Source: UBA1563 sp037440065
Lineage (GTDB): Bacteria; Bacteroidota; Ignavibacteria; Ignavibacteriales; Ignavibacteriaceae
Reading direction: 5' to 3'
Length of the DNA stretch: 64,000 bases
NCBI GenBank assembly: GCA_037440065.1
Contig: JBBIUV010000015.1
Location: 372,001 to 436,000 of the forward strand
The notes beneath the pieces are model-generated. The model saw only the letters and a program-made list of their open reading frames with translations. It had not been told where the DNA came from and made no database searches. Positions 44,199 to 53,688 of this stretch are shown piece after piece (the first letter of the stretch is position 1; every line of letters starts with the position of its first letter). The translations under genes were made by a program, and so were the position numbers.

Positions 44199-46646
44199 AT
44201 GAAAAAAGTTTTAACCCTTGTTTTATTTTTTGTAATCACATCGTTTGGACAAACATACAGACAAGTAAAAATCTATATTAACGACAAAGAAGACTTACGG
44301 ACACTTGAATCATTCAACATCAGCGTTGATCATTCATATCAATCTAAAGATAAAGCAATCCTTACCTTTTTAAATGAAAATGAGTTTAATCGTCTAGCGA
44401 TGCTTAGCTACCGGTATGAAGTCTTGATCGATGATTGGCAAGCGTACTACAATAAACGTGAAAAACTAAGTTCACTTGAGAAAAAAGAGGCAATTGAAAA
44501 TAGCACAAGACAATTTGGAGTGGCTAATTTCGGTTTCGGTTCGATGGGAGGTTATTACACATATGACGAAGTTGTGAGAAAACTGGATACGATGAAATTG
44601 CTTTTCCCAAATTTAGTTACTACAAAAAGTGAAATTGGAACAACCATTGAAGGACGCTCGGTTTACTCGGTCAAAATTTCGGATAACCCGGATGTAGATG
44701 AAGAAGAACCAGAAGTTCTTTATACTTCACTTATTCATGCACGTGAACCGGAAAGCATGATGCAAATGCTTTATTTTATGTTTTATCTGTTGGAGAATTA
44801 TGGTACTGATCCTCAGGCAACTTATCTGGTGGACAACCGTGAATTATATTTTATCCCGATTATTAATCCAGATGGTTATATCTATAATCAGACTATAAAT
44901 CCAAAAGGGGGCGGAATGTGGCGCAAGAACAGAAGAGATAATGGAAACGGCTCTTTTGGTGTTGATCTGAATCGAAATTATGGCCCATCATATTATTGGA
45001 ATGCGCCAAATGGTGGTTCCAGTTTGGATCCAGTAGATGAAACATATCGAGGAGTCACCCCCTTTTCTGAACCTGAAACTGAAAACATTGCGAATTTCCT
45101 AATCAGCCGAAAGATTAAAAACGCTTTAAATTATCATACTTACAGCAATCTTTTAATTTATCCTTACGGAGCTCTAGAAAAAGAAACCCCCGATTCGATA
45201 ATATTCCGCGAGCTTGCAACTGATATGACCAAGCTAAATCATTACACAACAGGTACCGATCAAAATACGGTGGGATATTCTACTCGAGGAAACAGTGATG
45301 ATTTTATGTACGACGGAGATACTTTATCAATAGGTAAAATATTTGCAATGACTCCTGAAGTGGGAAATGGCACAGATGGTTTTTGGCCTGCAGAAGGAAG
45401 AATTTTTCCTCTTGCAGAAGAAAATCTTTTTCCGAATTTGTATTTTGCTTGGGTAGGAGGCGGATACGTTTCGCTCGCAAATTATTCTTTTGATAGAGAA
45501 ATTTTTATGCCGGGAGACTCCGTTAATTTAACAACCGTGTTGAGAAATAAAGGTTTAGGAGATGCATCGAATGTAAAATTAACATTCAGCTATGATCCTT
45601 CTAAAGTGGGAGCCATTACCGAACTGCCGAATATTATAACTCTTAAATCGAGAGAAAGTTTTGATGTCAAATCCAAGTTAGTTTTAAGTCCAACCCTCAA
45701 AAATGGAGAAGAGATTAGAATTGTCATGTCAACAACCTTGGATAATGTTCCTATGGCAGTGGACAGTATCTCTTTAACAGTGGGAACAGCGAACATTGTT
45801 TACAAAGACAGTTCTTTAACTCCATCCATTAAATGGAACATAACATCCAATGTAACTCAAAAATGGGACGTATCCACTTCGGTTTTTAAAACCAAACCTA
45901 GTTCGTTTACAGATAGTCCAAAAGGTTTATACGAAAATAATGCTACTGTCGTTATGACTTTAAAAGATTCGATCGATTTGCAAAACATTACAAATCCTAA
46001 ATTGACTTTCTGGACAAAGTTTGACTTTGAAAACGATTGGGATTGCGGGAAAATTGAAATTTCTTCCGACCTTGGAAAAACTTGGGTAATAGTCGGTGGT
46101 AAATATTCAAACACAGCAGCAGGACAAGGAAGACAGTTTCCAACTAATTCACCGGTGTATGACGGAACACAACAAAATTGGGTGAAAGAAGAAATTGATC
46201 TTAAAGCTTTTACCAGAAAACCAATTAAGATCCGTTTCAGCGTTCTCTCAGATGAATATGTACAGAAAGATGGTTGGTATTTAGATGACATCAGCGTTGT
46301 GACCTATGATGATTTAACAGAGGTTAATGGAAGAGAATTTAATACTCCGTTAGCTTTTTCCTTATCGCAGAATTATCCTAATCCATTTAATCCTGAAACA
46401 ATTATCCGGTGGCAGCTGCCGAGTAGTAGCCATGTAACTTTAAAAATTTATGATTTGCTCGGGAAAGAAATTGTGACGTTAGTGAATGAAGATCAATCAG
46501 CGGGATATCATTCAATCATTTTTGATGCTACAAAGTCCTTGTTAAATAGAAGTTCAAAAAATGGCGGCTATGCTTCCGGTGTATATTTCTATCAATTGAA
46601 AACTTCAAATATGATTGAAACTAAAAAAATGATTTTTTTGCAGTAG
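44199..46646 (+). CDS. Secreted M14 zinc carboxypeptidase with T9SS signal
   Basis: 815 residues. Signal peptide 1-17 (VLTLVLFFVITSFGQ), then a propeptide-like region. The M14 domain starts near 115 with GGYYTYDEV. Zinc ligands are H180 and E183 (LIHAREPE) and H313 (NYHTYSN). N258-R259 in VDLNRNYG bind the substrate carboxylate, and the catalytic glutamate is in MTPEVGNGTDG. The rest contains a beta-sandwich region (SLANYSFDREIFMPG; WTKFDFENDWDCGKIEIS), probably MAM- or P-like. A Por sorting domain ends the protein (NYPNPFNPETIIRWQLP ... SGVYFYQLK). It removes C-terminal residues from extracellular peptides. Convergent with the kinase at 46760. Confidence 0.93.
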   Translation: MKKVLTLVLFFVITSFGQTYRQVKIYINDKEDLRTLESFNISVDHSYQSKDKAILTFLNENEFNRLAMLSYRYEVLIDDWQAYYNKREKLSSLEKKEAIENSTRQFGVANFGFGSMGGYYTYDEVVRKLDTMKLLFPNLVTTKSEIGTTIEGRSVYSVKISDNPDVDEEEPEVLYTSLIHAREPESMMQMLYFMFYLLENYGTDPQATYLVDNRELYFIPIINPDGYIYNQTINPKGGGMWRKNRRDNGNGSFGVDLNRNYGPSYYWNAPNGGSSLDPVDETYRGVTPFSEPETENIANFLISRKIKNALNYHTYSNLLIYPYGALEKETPDSIIFRELATDMTKLNHYTTGTDQNTVGYSTRGNSDDFMYDGDTLSIGKIFAMTPEVGNGTDGFWPAEGRIFPLAEENLFPNLYFAWVGGGYVSLANYSFDREIFMPGDSVNLTTVLRNKGLGDASNVKLTFSYDPSKVGAITELPNIITLKSRESFDVKSKLVLSPTLKNGEEIRIVMSTTLDNVPMAVDSISLTVGTANIVYKDSSLTPSIKWNITSNVTQKWDVSTSVFKTKPSSFTDSPKGLYENNATVVMTLKDSIDLQNITNPKLTFWTKFDFENDWDCGKIEISSDLGKTWVIVGGKYSNTAAGQGRQFPTNSPVYDGTQQNWVKEEIDLKAFTRKPIKIRFSVLSDEYVQKDGWYLDDISVVTYDDLTEVNGREFNTPLAFSLSQNYPNPFNPETIIRWQLPSSSHVTLKIYDLLGKEIVTLVNEDQSAGYHSIIFDATKSLLNRSSKNGGYASGVYFYQLKTSNMIETKKMIFLQ

Positions 46647-46676
46647 CTTGTTTTGAAAAAGTAGAATGATGATTTG

Positions 46677-46707
46677 AGAATACAGACGTACTTAAATTCT
46701 GTATTCT
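46677..46707. repeat. Palindrome between convergent genes
   Basis: AGAATACAGA (46677-46686) and TCTGTATTCT (46698-46707) pair perfectly around 11 bases. It lies between the stop of the M14 gene (+) at 46646 and of the kinase (-) at 46760. The TTCTGTATTCTTAATTCTGA wording resembles AGAATTC-type repeats of this group (from memory). It may terminate transcription in both directions. Confidence 0.55.
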
Positions 46708-46759
46708 TAATTCTGATTTCTATTCGGCTGAACGGATATTATTCTTGTTGAAGCGTAAA

Positions 46760-48265
46760 TTACATTTTCACAGAATCAAATTGGACAGTGAATTTACTTC
46801 CTTTTCCCTTTTCACTAGAAACAGAAATGGATGCTTTATTCAATTCGACATATTTTTTTACGAGTGCCAATCCCAATCCGTTTCCTTCAAATTGTCTTGA
46901 GTAACCGGTATCTTCTTGAGAGAATGGGTCAAACACGAAGGGTAAATATTCTTCAGAAATGCCAATGCCCGAATCGATCACATCAACACAAATTTTGGCA
47001 TAATCATTTTTATAAAGTTGAATTTGCACTCCTCCGGTTGGAGTATATTTTATCGCATTGTCAATAAGGTTAGCAAAAATTTGTTTAACAGAGTAGAAAT
47101 CTCCACGGATGAAAGTATCGTCTGTTGAGTTTTGTATTGTTAAATCAAGTTTCTTGTTTTTTGCCTTTGTATAAAACTCAAGTATCAAATCATCCAAAAG
47201 ATTTTTGTTCAAATCAATTTCTTCAAATTTTGTTTCAAAATTTCCGGAAGCAATTTGAGAAATATTGAGCATCAAGTCGATTGTACGGATAAGTCTTTGA
47301 GCACTAGAGTTGATAATCTTAAACGCTGATTCAAGCCCCGGTGGGAGATTATCTTCGATTTCTTCTTTTAACAACGAAGTAAAAGTGACGATGTTATTTA
47401 CGGGAGTTCTAATTTCATGGGAGATTTGTGCAAGAAATTCTGTTTTTAGTTTATCCGATTTCTCAGCGTCTTCTTTCGCTTTTATCAATTTTTGTTCAAA
47501 CTCTTTTCTTTCCGTAACATCCCGTGCAATTCCTTGAACTGCCACAGTGTTATCCCCATTTGAAATAAAGGACGAAATTGATTCGATAAAAACCTTATCA
47601 CCGTTTTTTTTCTTTCCGCAAAATTCATGAACTTGATCCGGCTGAGTCTTGTTTTTTAACAGCCCGATCATCTTAAAATATTCCTCAAGTTGATCTGTAG
47701 GGAAAATGTCGGAGAGATTCATTTTTAAAATCTCATGTAGCCCATATCCGAATAAGTTACAAAAGGATTGATTTACGTCTGTAAAATTACCCTCAAGATC
47801 GTGGATAAAAACAAGTGAAAGTGATTGATAAAAAAGGGAATGATATCTTTCTTCACTTTCTCTCAATTTGTTTTCAATTTTAATTTTATAAAGAGCCATC
47901 TCAAGAGCGCCGCGAAGATCTTTATCCTCGAATGGTTTAATCAAGTATCCGAAAGGTTCAGTGATTTTTGCCCGGTCAATTGTAGGTCCATCTGCAAAAG
48001 CCGTAAGATAAATAACCGGAATCTGATGTCTCTTAAAAAGAATTTCAGCTGTCTCTACTCCATCCATACTCCCATTCAATTGGATATCCATTAAAGTAAG
48101 ATCGGGTTTCGCCTGCTCGGTAACTTTTAGCGCCTCCTCACCGCTTGAAACGATATCAAAAATATCGTACCCTAAATGTTTCAAACTATTTCGTATATGT
48201 AGAGCGACGATGCTTTCATCTTCAACAACAAGAATTTTAGGTCTTTGGGAAAGAATTGGTTTCAT
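46760..48265 (-). CDS. REC-PAS histidine kinase
   Basis: 501 residues, soluble. Receiver 9-125 with E15-D16 and D60 in LTLMDIQLNG; LIKPFEDK is the switch lysine. PAS ~138-252 (YQSLSLVFIHDLEG). HisKA with H283 in QISHEIRTPVNN. HATPase to the end with NLIDNAIKYT, DSGIGI and GNGLGLALVKKY. It receives phosphate or signals from another protein via the receiver and has kinase activity of its own. It begins 45 bases after the stop of the REC-PAS3 kinase, and the two have similar receivers, so one is likely derived from duplication. Confidence 0.92.
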   Translation of the reverse strand: MKPILSQRPKILVVEDESIVALHIRNSLKHLGYDIFDIVSSGEEALKVTEQAKPDLTLMDIQLNGSMDGVETAEILFKRHQIPVIYLTAFADGPTIDRAKITEPFGYLIKPFEDKDLRGALEMALYKIKIENKLRESEERYHSLFYQSLSLVFIHDLEGNFTDVNQSFCNLFGYGLHEILKMNLSDIFPTDQLEEYFKMIGLLKNKTQPDQVHEFCGKKKNGDKVFIESISSFISNGDNTVAVQGIARDVTERKEFEQKLIKAKEDAEKSDKLKTEFLAQISHEIRTPVNNIVTFTSLLKEEIEDNLPPGLESAFKIINSSAQRLIRTIDLMLNISQIASGNFETKFEEIDLNKNLLDDLILEFYTKAKNKKLDLTIQNSTDDTFIRGDFYSVKQIFANLIDNAIKYTPTGGVQIQLYKNDYAKICVDVIDSGIGISEEYLPFVFDPFSQEDTGYSRQFEGNGLGLALVKKYVELNKASISVSSEKGKGSKFTVQFDSVKM

Positions 48266-48310
48266 TTTATGAACGGATTTTCTCTAACTGAATTAGGGGT
48301 TAACAATGAA

Positions 48311-50845
48311 TTATAAGGGTTCGGGAAACTTGGGTATCGTGAATCTAAAGTTCGTTCCTTTTCCGTATTCACTTTCGACCCAGATTGAACATTGATGTTT
48401 TTGGATCATCTCTTTACACAGAATTAAGCCGAGTCCCGTGCCTTCTTCATTGTTTGTTCCCTTGGTTGAAAAATGGGAATCAATACGGAAAAGTTTGGGG
48501 AGGTCTTCCGGCTTTATTCCAACTCCCGAGTCTTCTACTGAAACTTCGATAAAATCTCCGGCGAGTGTTGATGAAACTTTAATCGTTCCACCTTCCGGAG
48601 TAAATTTTATTGCGTTAGAAATGAGATTTTGAAATACGGAATTCAACATATTCAAGTCGGCGTTGATATGAAAACTTTTATTTATCTGATTAATCAGTTG
48701 AACATTTTTATTGCTGGCGGATCGTTCCAGGATTTTGAATACATAATTCACGTCATCAAATAGATTAATGCGCTCTGGTTGAAATTCTATACTGCTTCTT
48801 TGCATTCTCGACCAATGAAGCAAATTTTCAATTAACTTATAGAGATTATTAGAAGCACCGTTAATATCTTGTGCTAGTTTTAATTTGTCTTCGTTATCAA
48901 GAAATTCAAATTCATTCAAGAGGAAATTGGAACAGCCAAGCAAGCCCTGGAAAGGACTTTTAAGGTCGTGTGCAATAATTGAGAAGAACTTATCTTTACT
49001 GTTATTCAGTTCTTTCAATTCTTCGGAATATTTTTTAATGGCTTCCTCTGCCCAAATTCTTTGAGTAATATCAATAATAAATCCTTCAAGATAATTTTCT
49101 GTTGCATCATCGGTAGTTACACAGAAACCTTTATCGAGCACCCATTTTTCTTCACCGCTTTTTGTTAGCAATCGATATTCACTCTGGTAAGGTTGATTTT
49201 TAGTGACACAATCTTTTATTGTTGAACTAACTTTTTCTTTGTCATCTGGATGAATCAAAGAATTAAAAGAAATTTGTTTGTTGGAAATGAGATCATTTAT
49301 GTGGAAACCTGTCAGCGCCATGCAACCGTCGCTTAGATAACTCATTGTTCTTTCTTCGTCTAACTTACAACGATACGCAATTCCCGAAAGATTATTTATC
49401 AAAGTTGAAAGTTTTCTTTCGCTTTCGCGCAACGAACTTTCACTTCTTTTTCTTTCGCTTATTTCAATCTCCAAATGTCGATTAGTATCGGCTAGTTCGC
49501 TTGTTCGTTCAAGAATGAGTTCTTCAAGTTTTTCCTGGTGAAGGTTTAGTGTGGTTTCATATTTTTTCCGTTCGGAAATATCTTGAATGTGCACAAGATA
49601 TCCGACAACATTTGATGTTTCTTCCGCAAGGAGGGGAGAGATGAGCAAGTCAGCATAAACCTCACCTGTTTTGGTAACCCGGTACAATTTATCTCTTTTG
49701 AAAAAGTCGAAATCAAAAAGTTGTTCAATTCTAATCGATTCTTTCCTTAACAATTTTTCACGATCGTCTGAGGAAAGAAAAGAATTGTTCAATAAGTTAT
49801 ATCCGTCAAGTTCCAATACTGTTGAAAGACCGAAAATTTTAAATGAAGCTTTGTTCATATGGACAAACGAACCGTCTGGGCCAAAGAAAATGATTCCGAT
49901 TGGAGATTCTTCAAATATGTTTCTAAATCTCTCAGCACTAATCTTTAAAGCTTCTTCAGTCTGTAAATGCTCCGCAATTTCTTTTTCAAGTTGGAGATTT
50001 ACTTCGGTTAGTTCTCTTGTTCTTTTTTCAACTAATTCTTCAAGTTGATTTTGCACCTCGCTTAAGTCGCGCTCGGCTTTTCTTTGTTTTGTTACGTTGC
50101 GAAAAACAAGAACGACACCGGTGATATTACCTTTATCATCAATTATAGGAGAGGCACTATCATCTATTGGAATTTCTTTCCCCGCTTTTGTTAGAAGTGA
50201 AACTTTTGATGGAAGATTGTAGGGTTTTTTCGAATTTATTACGTGCAAAACCGGATTCATTATTTCTTCGCGAGTGTCTTCATTAATGAGTCTCAACGCT
50301 TTAGAAATATCTTTTCCTACCAGCTCATTTTCTTCCCACCCCGCAAGTTCTTCGGCGATTTTGTTGGCAAATGTAATTTTACCTTTAATATCTGTAGTAA
50401 TAACTGCATCCCCGATGCTACGTAACGTGGTGAATAGCCAACGTTCGTCTTCTATTAATTTTTTTTCGATTGAGTGTTTGTGGAGCGCAACTTCAATGGT
50501 TGAGTGAAGTTCTTTTTCATCAAATGGTTTTAAGATGTACCCGTAAGGTTCGGCAAGTTTAGCTCTTTCTAAAGTTTTATTATCTGCGTACGAACTGATA
50601 AAAATTACGGGAATCTGGAACTCTCTACGAATCTGTTTTGCAGTTTCAATTCCGTCATCGTTATTTTTTAACATTATATCGAGAAGAATGAGATCAGGTT
50701 CACTTGTCTTAGCAGCAGTAAGCGCTTCTTTTGAAGAAGGAACCGAATCAATTACGTTATACCCGAGTGATTTTAATCGAGTTTGTAAATCAATCGCAAT
50801 AATACTTTCATCTTCAACGATCAGAATGTTTTTCTTTTCCAACAC
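48311..50845 (-). CDS. REC-PAS-PAS-PAS histidine kinase
   Basis: 844 residues from GTG at 50845. AGGAG is 3 bases from this GTG but 6 bases from the TTG at 50842, so the latter may be the real start. Receiver 5-122 with D56 in LILLDIMLK. PAS domains at about 136-258 (SIGDAVITTDIKG), 300-425 (FEESPIGIIFFGPDG) and 475-600 (SGIAYRCKLDEE). Coiled coils lie between them. HisKA with the histidine in SIIAHDLKSPFQGL, a less common variant of the H-box. HATPase with NLISNAIKFT, DSGVGI and GTGLGLILCKEM. No membrane segment. First gene of a probable pair with 46760. Confidence 0.9.
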   Translation of the reverse strand: MLEKKNILIVEDESIIAIDLQTRLKSLGYNVIDSVPSSKEALTAAKTSEPDLILLDIMLKNNDDGIETAKQIRREFQIPVIFISSYADNKTLERAKLAEPYGYILKPFDEKELHSTIEVALHKHSIEKKLIEDERWLFTTLRSIGDAVITTDIKGKITFANKIAEELAGWEENELVGKDISKALRLINEDTREEIMNPVLHVINSKKPYNLPSKVSLLTKAGKEIPIDDSASPIIDDKGNITGVVLVFRNVTKQRKAERDLSEVQNQLEELVEKRTRELTEVNLQLEKEIAEHLQTEEALKISAERFRNIFEESPIGIIFFGPDGSFVHMNKASFKIFGLSTVLELDGYNLLNNSFLSSDDREKLLRKESIRIEQLFDFDFFKRDKLYRVTKTGEVYADLLISPLLAEETSNVVGYLVHIQDISERKKYETTLNLHQEKLEELILERTSELADTNRHLEIEISERKRSESSLRESERKLSTLINNLSGIAYRCKLDEERTMSYLSDGCMALTGFHINDLISNKQISFNSLIHPDDKEKVSSTIKDCVTKNQPYQSEYRLLTKSGEEKWVLDKGFCVTTDDATENYLEGFIIDITQRIWAEEAIKKYSEELKELNNSKDKFFSIIAHDLKSPFQGLLGCSNFLLNEFEFLDNEDKLKLAQDINGASNNLYKLIENLLHWSRMQRSSIEFQPERINLFDDVNYVFKILERSASNKNVQLINQINKSFHINADLNMLNSVFQNLISNAIKFTPEGGTIKVSSTLAGDFIEVSVEDSGVGIKPEDLPKLFRIDSHFSTKGTNNEEGTGLGLILCKEMIQKHQCSIWVESEYGKGTNFRFTIPKFPEPL

Positions 50846-51223
50846 TAGCTCCTACCCCCATTATTAATTTTTATATACCATTCTCGCTGGTCAAATTTTC
50901 TGTTTCACCAGCTATGTAAAAGCAGTTAATTAAACCGGAGACTATAAGACTTGTTAACGTTTATATTACATCCGGCAAGATTATATTATCAATTTTGGGG
51001 CAAACTGCATTACAAAATATCCGAGATATTTTGACATTTGCATCCTCTTGTTTCTTTTTATGAACAAAACTTATAGTTGAATTAGTCATCAAATCCAGTT
51101 GTTTTTGTAGAGAATTCTAAAACAGCATCAATAATTTAACAATTTATAAGGATAAAATATCATTTCAACTAAGCCTCAGAATTGGGGTTCTTAGAAGAGA
51201 AGCAAATGATTGCCTCTTTAAGG
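50846..51223. other. Intergenic region, no gene seen
   Basis: 378 bases between two same-strand kinase genes. Near the kinase at 51224 there is a weak hairpin in the minus direction (AAGAGGCAA ... TTGCTTCTCTT), a possible terminator. A perfect palindrome AAAATATC-CGA-GATATTTT is at 51014-51032. No open frame with a ribosome binding site was found. Confidence 0.5.
51014..51032. promoter_or_regulatory. Perfect 19-base palindrome, possible operator
   Basis: AAAATATC (51014-51021), CGA spacer, GATATTTT (51025-51032). It lies about 170 bases upstream of the kinase starting at 50845 on the minus strand, with no run of T next to it. A dimeric regulator could bind it, but no regulator is known and chance occurrence in AT-rich DNA is possible. 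Confidence 0.3.
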
Positions 51224-53683
51224 TCAGTTTTTTGCCATAAAGGGTTTTAGAAAAGTAACCACAAAAGTTGTTCCATTTTTGCTAATAACCTCAACACTTC
51301 CGTTTAACTGTTTCGCTAAAATATGCACCAGCGTTAAACCGAGCGACTGTACTTCTTTCGTCTCCAAATCATTCGGGAGCCCAAGTCCATTATCGCTAAC
51401 TGTCAGTTGAAGTTTATCCTCTTCAATCGGGAGAAGTTTAATTGTTACCTTTCCCTTCCGTCCATCTGAAAAAGCGTATTTCAATGCGTTGGAAACCAAC
51501 TCGTTGATAATCAATCCACACGGTATTGCAGTATCAACATCAAGTGAGATGTTACTTATATCAACATCTACTTCTATTAAGTTAGTGTTAATATTGTAAG
51601 CCTTAAAGAGAGATAGGGTTAAATTGCTAACATAATCCTTAACATCAATTTTGGTAAAGTCGCGAGTTTGATAAAGTTTTTCGTGGATGATAGCCATTGA
51701 TTTCACGCGATTTTGACTATCGTTAAAATATCCGCGTGCCGATTCATCTTTAATATATTCGGCCTGTAAAGTAAGTAGACTCGAAATTATTTGCAGATTA
51801 TTTTTTACCCGGTGGTGGATTTCTTTGATCATTATCTCTTTTTCAGCAAGAGAAGCCTGAAGTTGTTTCTCCGCTTTGGTTCGTTCGGTAATATCAAGAG
51901 CAAGCACAAGTCTTGCTTCCTTGTCCCCGAAAGTTAAAGAATGAGTGATTACTTCAACGTCAATCACCATACCATCTTTTTTTACATGCTGCCATGCACC
52001 AGCATTATGAATTGTTGAATGCGGTGTCGAGAAATAGTCCACTGTTGCTGCCGCTTCACCTTCCGGGTGGATATCTTTTATTGTCTTTGCTAAAAATTCA
52101 TCACGCGAATAACCGTAAGTTTTAACCGCCATATCATTGACTGTTAAAAAGTGGAAAGTGTTACAATCATAAACCCACATTGGATATGGATTACTCTCAA
52201 ACAATGTACGATAGCGGATTTCACTCTCTTCTAGCGCTGATTGAACTCTTGTTTTTTCAATGATCTCGTTAGTTAACTCTTCATTGGCTTTTTCGAGTTG
52301 AGCAGTACGTTGGATAACGCGGTTTTCAAGCTCTTGATTCAGTGAAATAATTTTCTCTTCGCGTTTTTTGTTTTGATAGGCATTAGCAAAAATATCAGCA
52401 ATTACTTTCAACAGCTGCAAACTTTCTTTTGTAAATTCACTTGTGTTTTGAATTGCATCAAATCCTAGAAAACCGATAAGTTCATTGGAATAAATCAAGG
52501 GGAGAATAACGATGGTTTTTATTTTTGAGCGTTGAAGAATTTTTTTTAACGGTTCTATTTCGATAGGCAGTTGCGAAACATCATGAATATAAACGGTTTC
52601 GAAAGAAATAAGTTTCTCTTCTATATAACTTAAGGAAGGAGAACCCATTTTTTGAGAATGAATTATTGAACGGCTTACCTCATTTCCGATCCACTCATGC
52701 GTTTTAATGTACGTGTGTTCTGTCTCCGAACATAAAAAAAGATAACTCCGATCAACATTAAAAAACATTCCGATAACCTTTAGCGCTGCGGTTATTCCTT
52801 GGTTAATTTTGGTTAGCGGAATATTGATGAAAGCGGTTGAAATGGTCGCGATGAGTTTCTCGAATCTTGCATTGGATTTTAGATTTTCTTCGGTTTGTTT
52901 TATTTCGGAATAATCTTTTAACGTTCCGAAAACACCGACAGCGTTTCCCTGCGGATCAAGTATTTTTTTGCAGTTGATCTCCACCCATTTGTAGGTTTGA
53001 TGTTGTGTTAAAAAACGGGTAATGAGTTTTGTTTCTTTTTGACCTTTACTTTTTATGTGTGAAAAGAATTGCTTGCTTTTTTCGCTTTCCTCACCATGAA
53101 AATAATTGTGGAGTGGATTTCCCAAACTTTCCGATATCGACAAACCGGTCAGTTTCTCCCATGCAGGATTTAAATAGATAAGTTCGTCTCCTGCGTTAAG
53201 TTGAAAAATAACTTCACTTATATTTTCCATTACCAAAGTAGCGCGTTCCGAATTTCTTTTTGCTTCCTCTTCTTTAATGGATTGCTCAAATAATTGATTT
53301 TTTAGTTCGGCATTTTCCTTTTTTAATTCAAGAGAATCAGACTGACTTTGTTTATGACGTTCACCAAATTTTCCTGAAATCCATCCTGCCCCAATTGCTG
53401 CAACTGCTAAAGGAAGCAACGAAATAATTCTATTGGAATTAGCATTCAACGAAAACGGGCAGAAGAAATAAGTTAAAATGAGAAGAAATATTGCGATCAA
53501 AACTCCGATTCTTTCTCCTGAAATCCAGCCGGCAAAAATAATCGGAGCTAAAACAAAAACGAAAGTTGTTCCATTCAAAGCACTTAAAAAGAGTTTACAA
53601 AAAAGGAGATAGAATAGAACCGAAACTGCGATGCGTATTGGGTTCAAATAACTCGCTGGAATTTTATTTTTAAGAGATTCCAT
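51224..53683 (-). CDS. Membrane PAS-GAF-PAS histidine kinase with HisKA_2
   Basis: 819 residues. Four membrane helices lie in residues 15-110 (VSVLFYLLFCKLFL, TTFVFVLAPIIFAGW, GVLIAIFLLILTYFF, SLLPLAVAAIGAGW), similar to DUF4118 sensors. PAS ~145-262, GAF ~273-440 (SYLFLCSETEHTYIK), a coiled coil 440-480, PAS ~487-600. The transmitter is of the HisKA_2 type: IKEIHHRVKNNLQIISSLL with H623/H624. HATPase has NELVSNALKYAF and DNGLGLP. HisKA_2 kinases often serve stand-alone or atypical regulators. It starts 5 bases after the giant kinase stop and belongs to its operon. Confidence 0.92.
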   Translation of the reverse strand: MESLKNKIPASYLNPIRIAVSVLFYLLFCKLFLSALNGTTFVFVLAPIIFAGWISGERIGVLIAIFLLILTYFFCPFSLNANSNRIISLLPLAVAAIGAGWISGKFGERHKQSQSDSLELKKENAELKNQLFEQSIKEEEAKRNSERATLVMENISEVIFQLNAGDELIYLNPAWEKLTGLSISESLGNPLHNYFHGEESEKSKQFFSHIKSKGQKETKLITRFLTQHQTYKWVEINCKKILDPQGNAVGVFGTLKDYSEIKQTEENLKSNARFEKLIATISTAFINIPLTKINQGITAALKVIGMFFNVDRSYLFLCSETEHTYIKTHEWIGNEVSRSIIHSQKMGSPSLSYIEEKLISFETVYIHDVSQLPIEIEPLKKILQRSKIKTIVILPLIYSNELIGFLGFDAIQNTSEFTKESLQLLKVIADIFANAYQNKKREEKIISLNQELENRVIQRTAQLEKANEELTNEIIEKTRVQSALEESEIRYRTLFESNPYPMWVYDCNTFHFLTVNDMAVKTYGYSRDEFLAKTIKDIHPEGEAAATVDYFSTPHSTIHNAGAWQHVKKDGMVIDVEVITHSLTFGDKEARLVLALDITERTKAEKQLQASLAEKEIMIKEIHHRVKNNLQIISSLLTLQAEYIKDESARGYFNDSQNRVKSMAIIHEKLYQTRDFTKIDVKDYVSNLTLSLFKAYNINTNLIEVDVDISNISLDVDTAIPCGLIINELVSNALKYAFSDGRKGKVTIKLLPIEEDKLQLTVSDNGLGLPNDLETKEVQSLGLTLVHILAKQLNGSVEVISKNGTTFVVTFLKPFMAKN

Positions 53684-53688
53684 CGCAG

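Noticed and set aside
45857..46291. 144-codon open frame antisense to the M14 peptidase gene
   Set aside because: Complete overlap with a well-supported secreted protein and no family resemblance.
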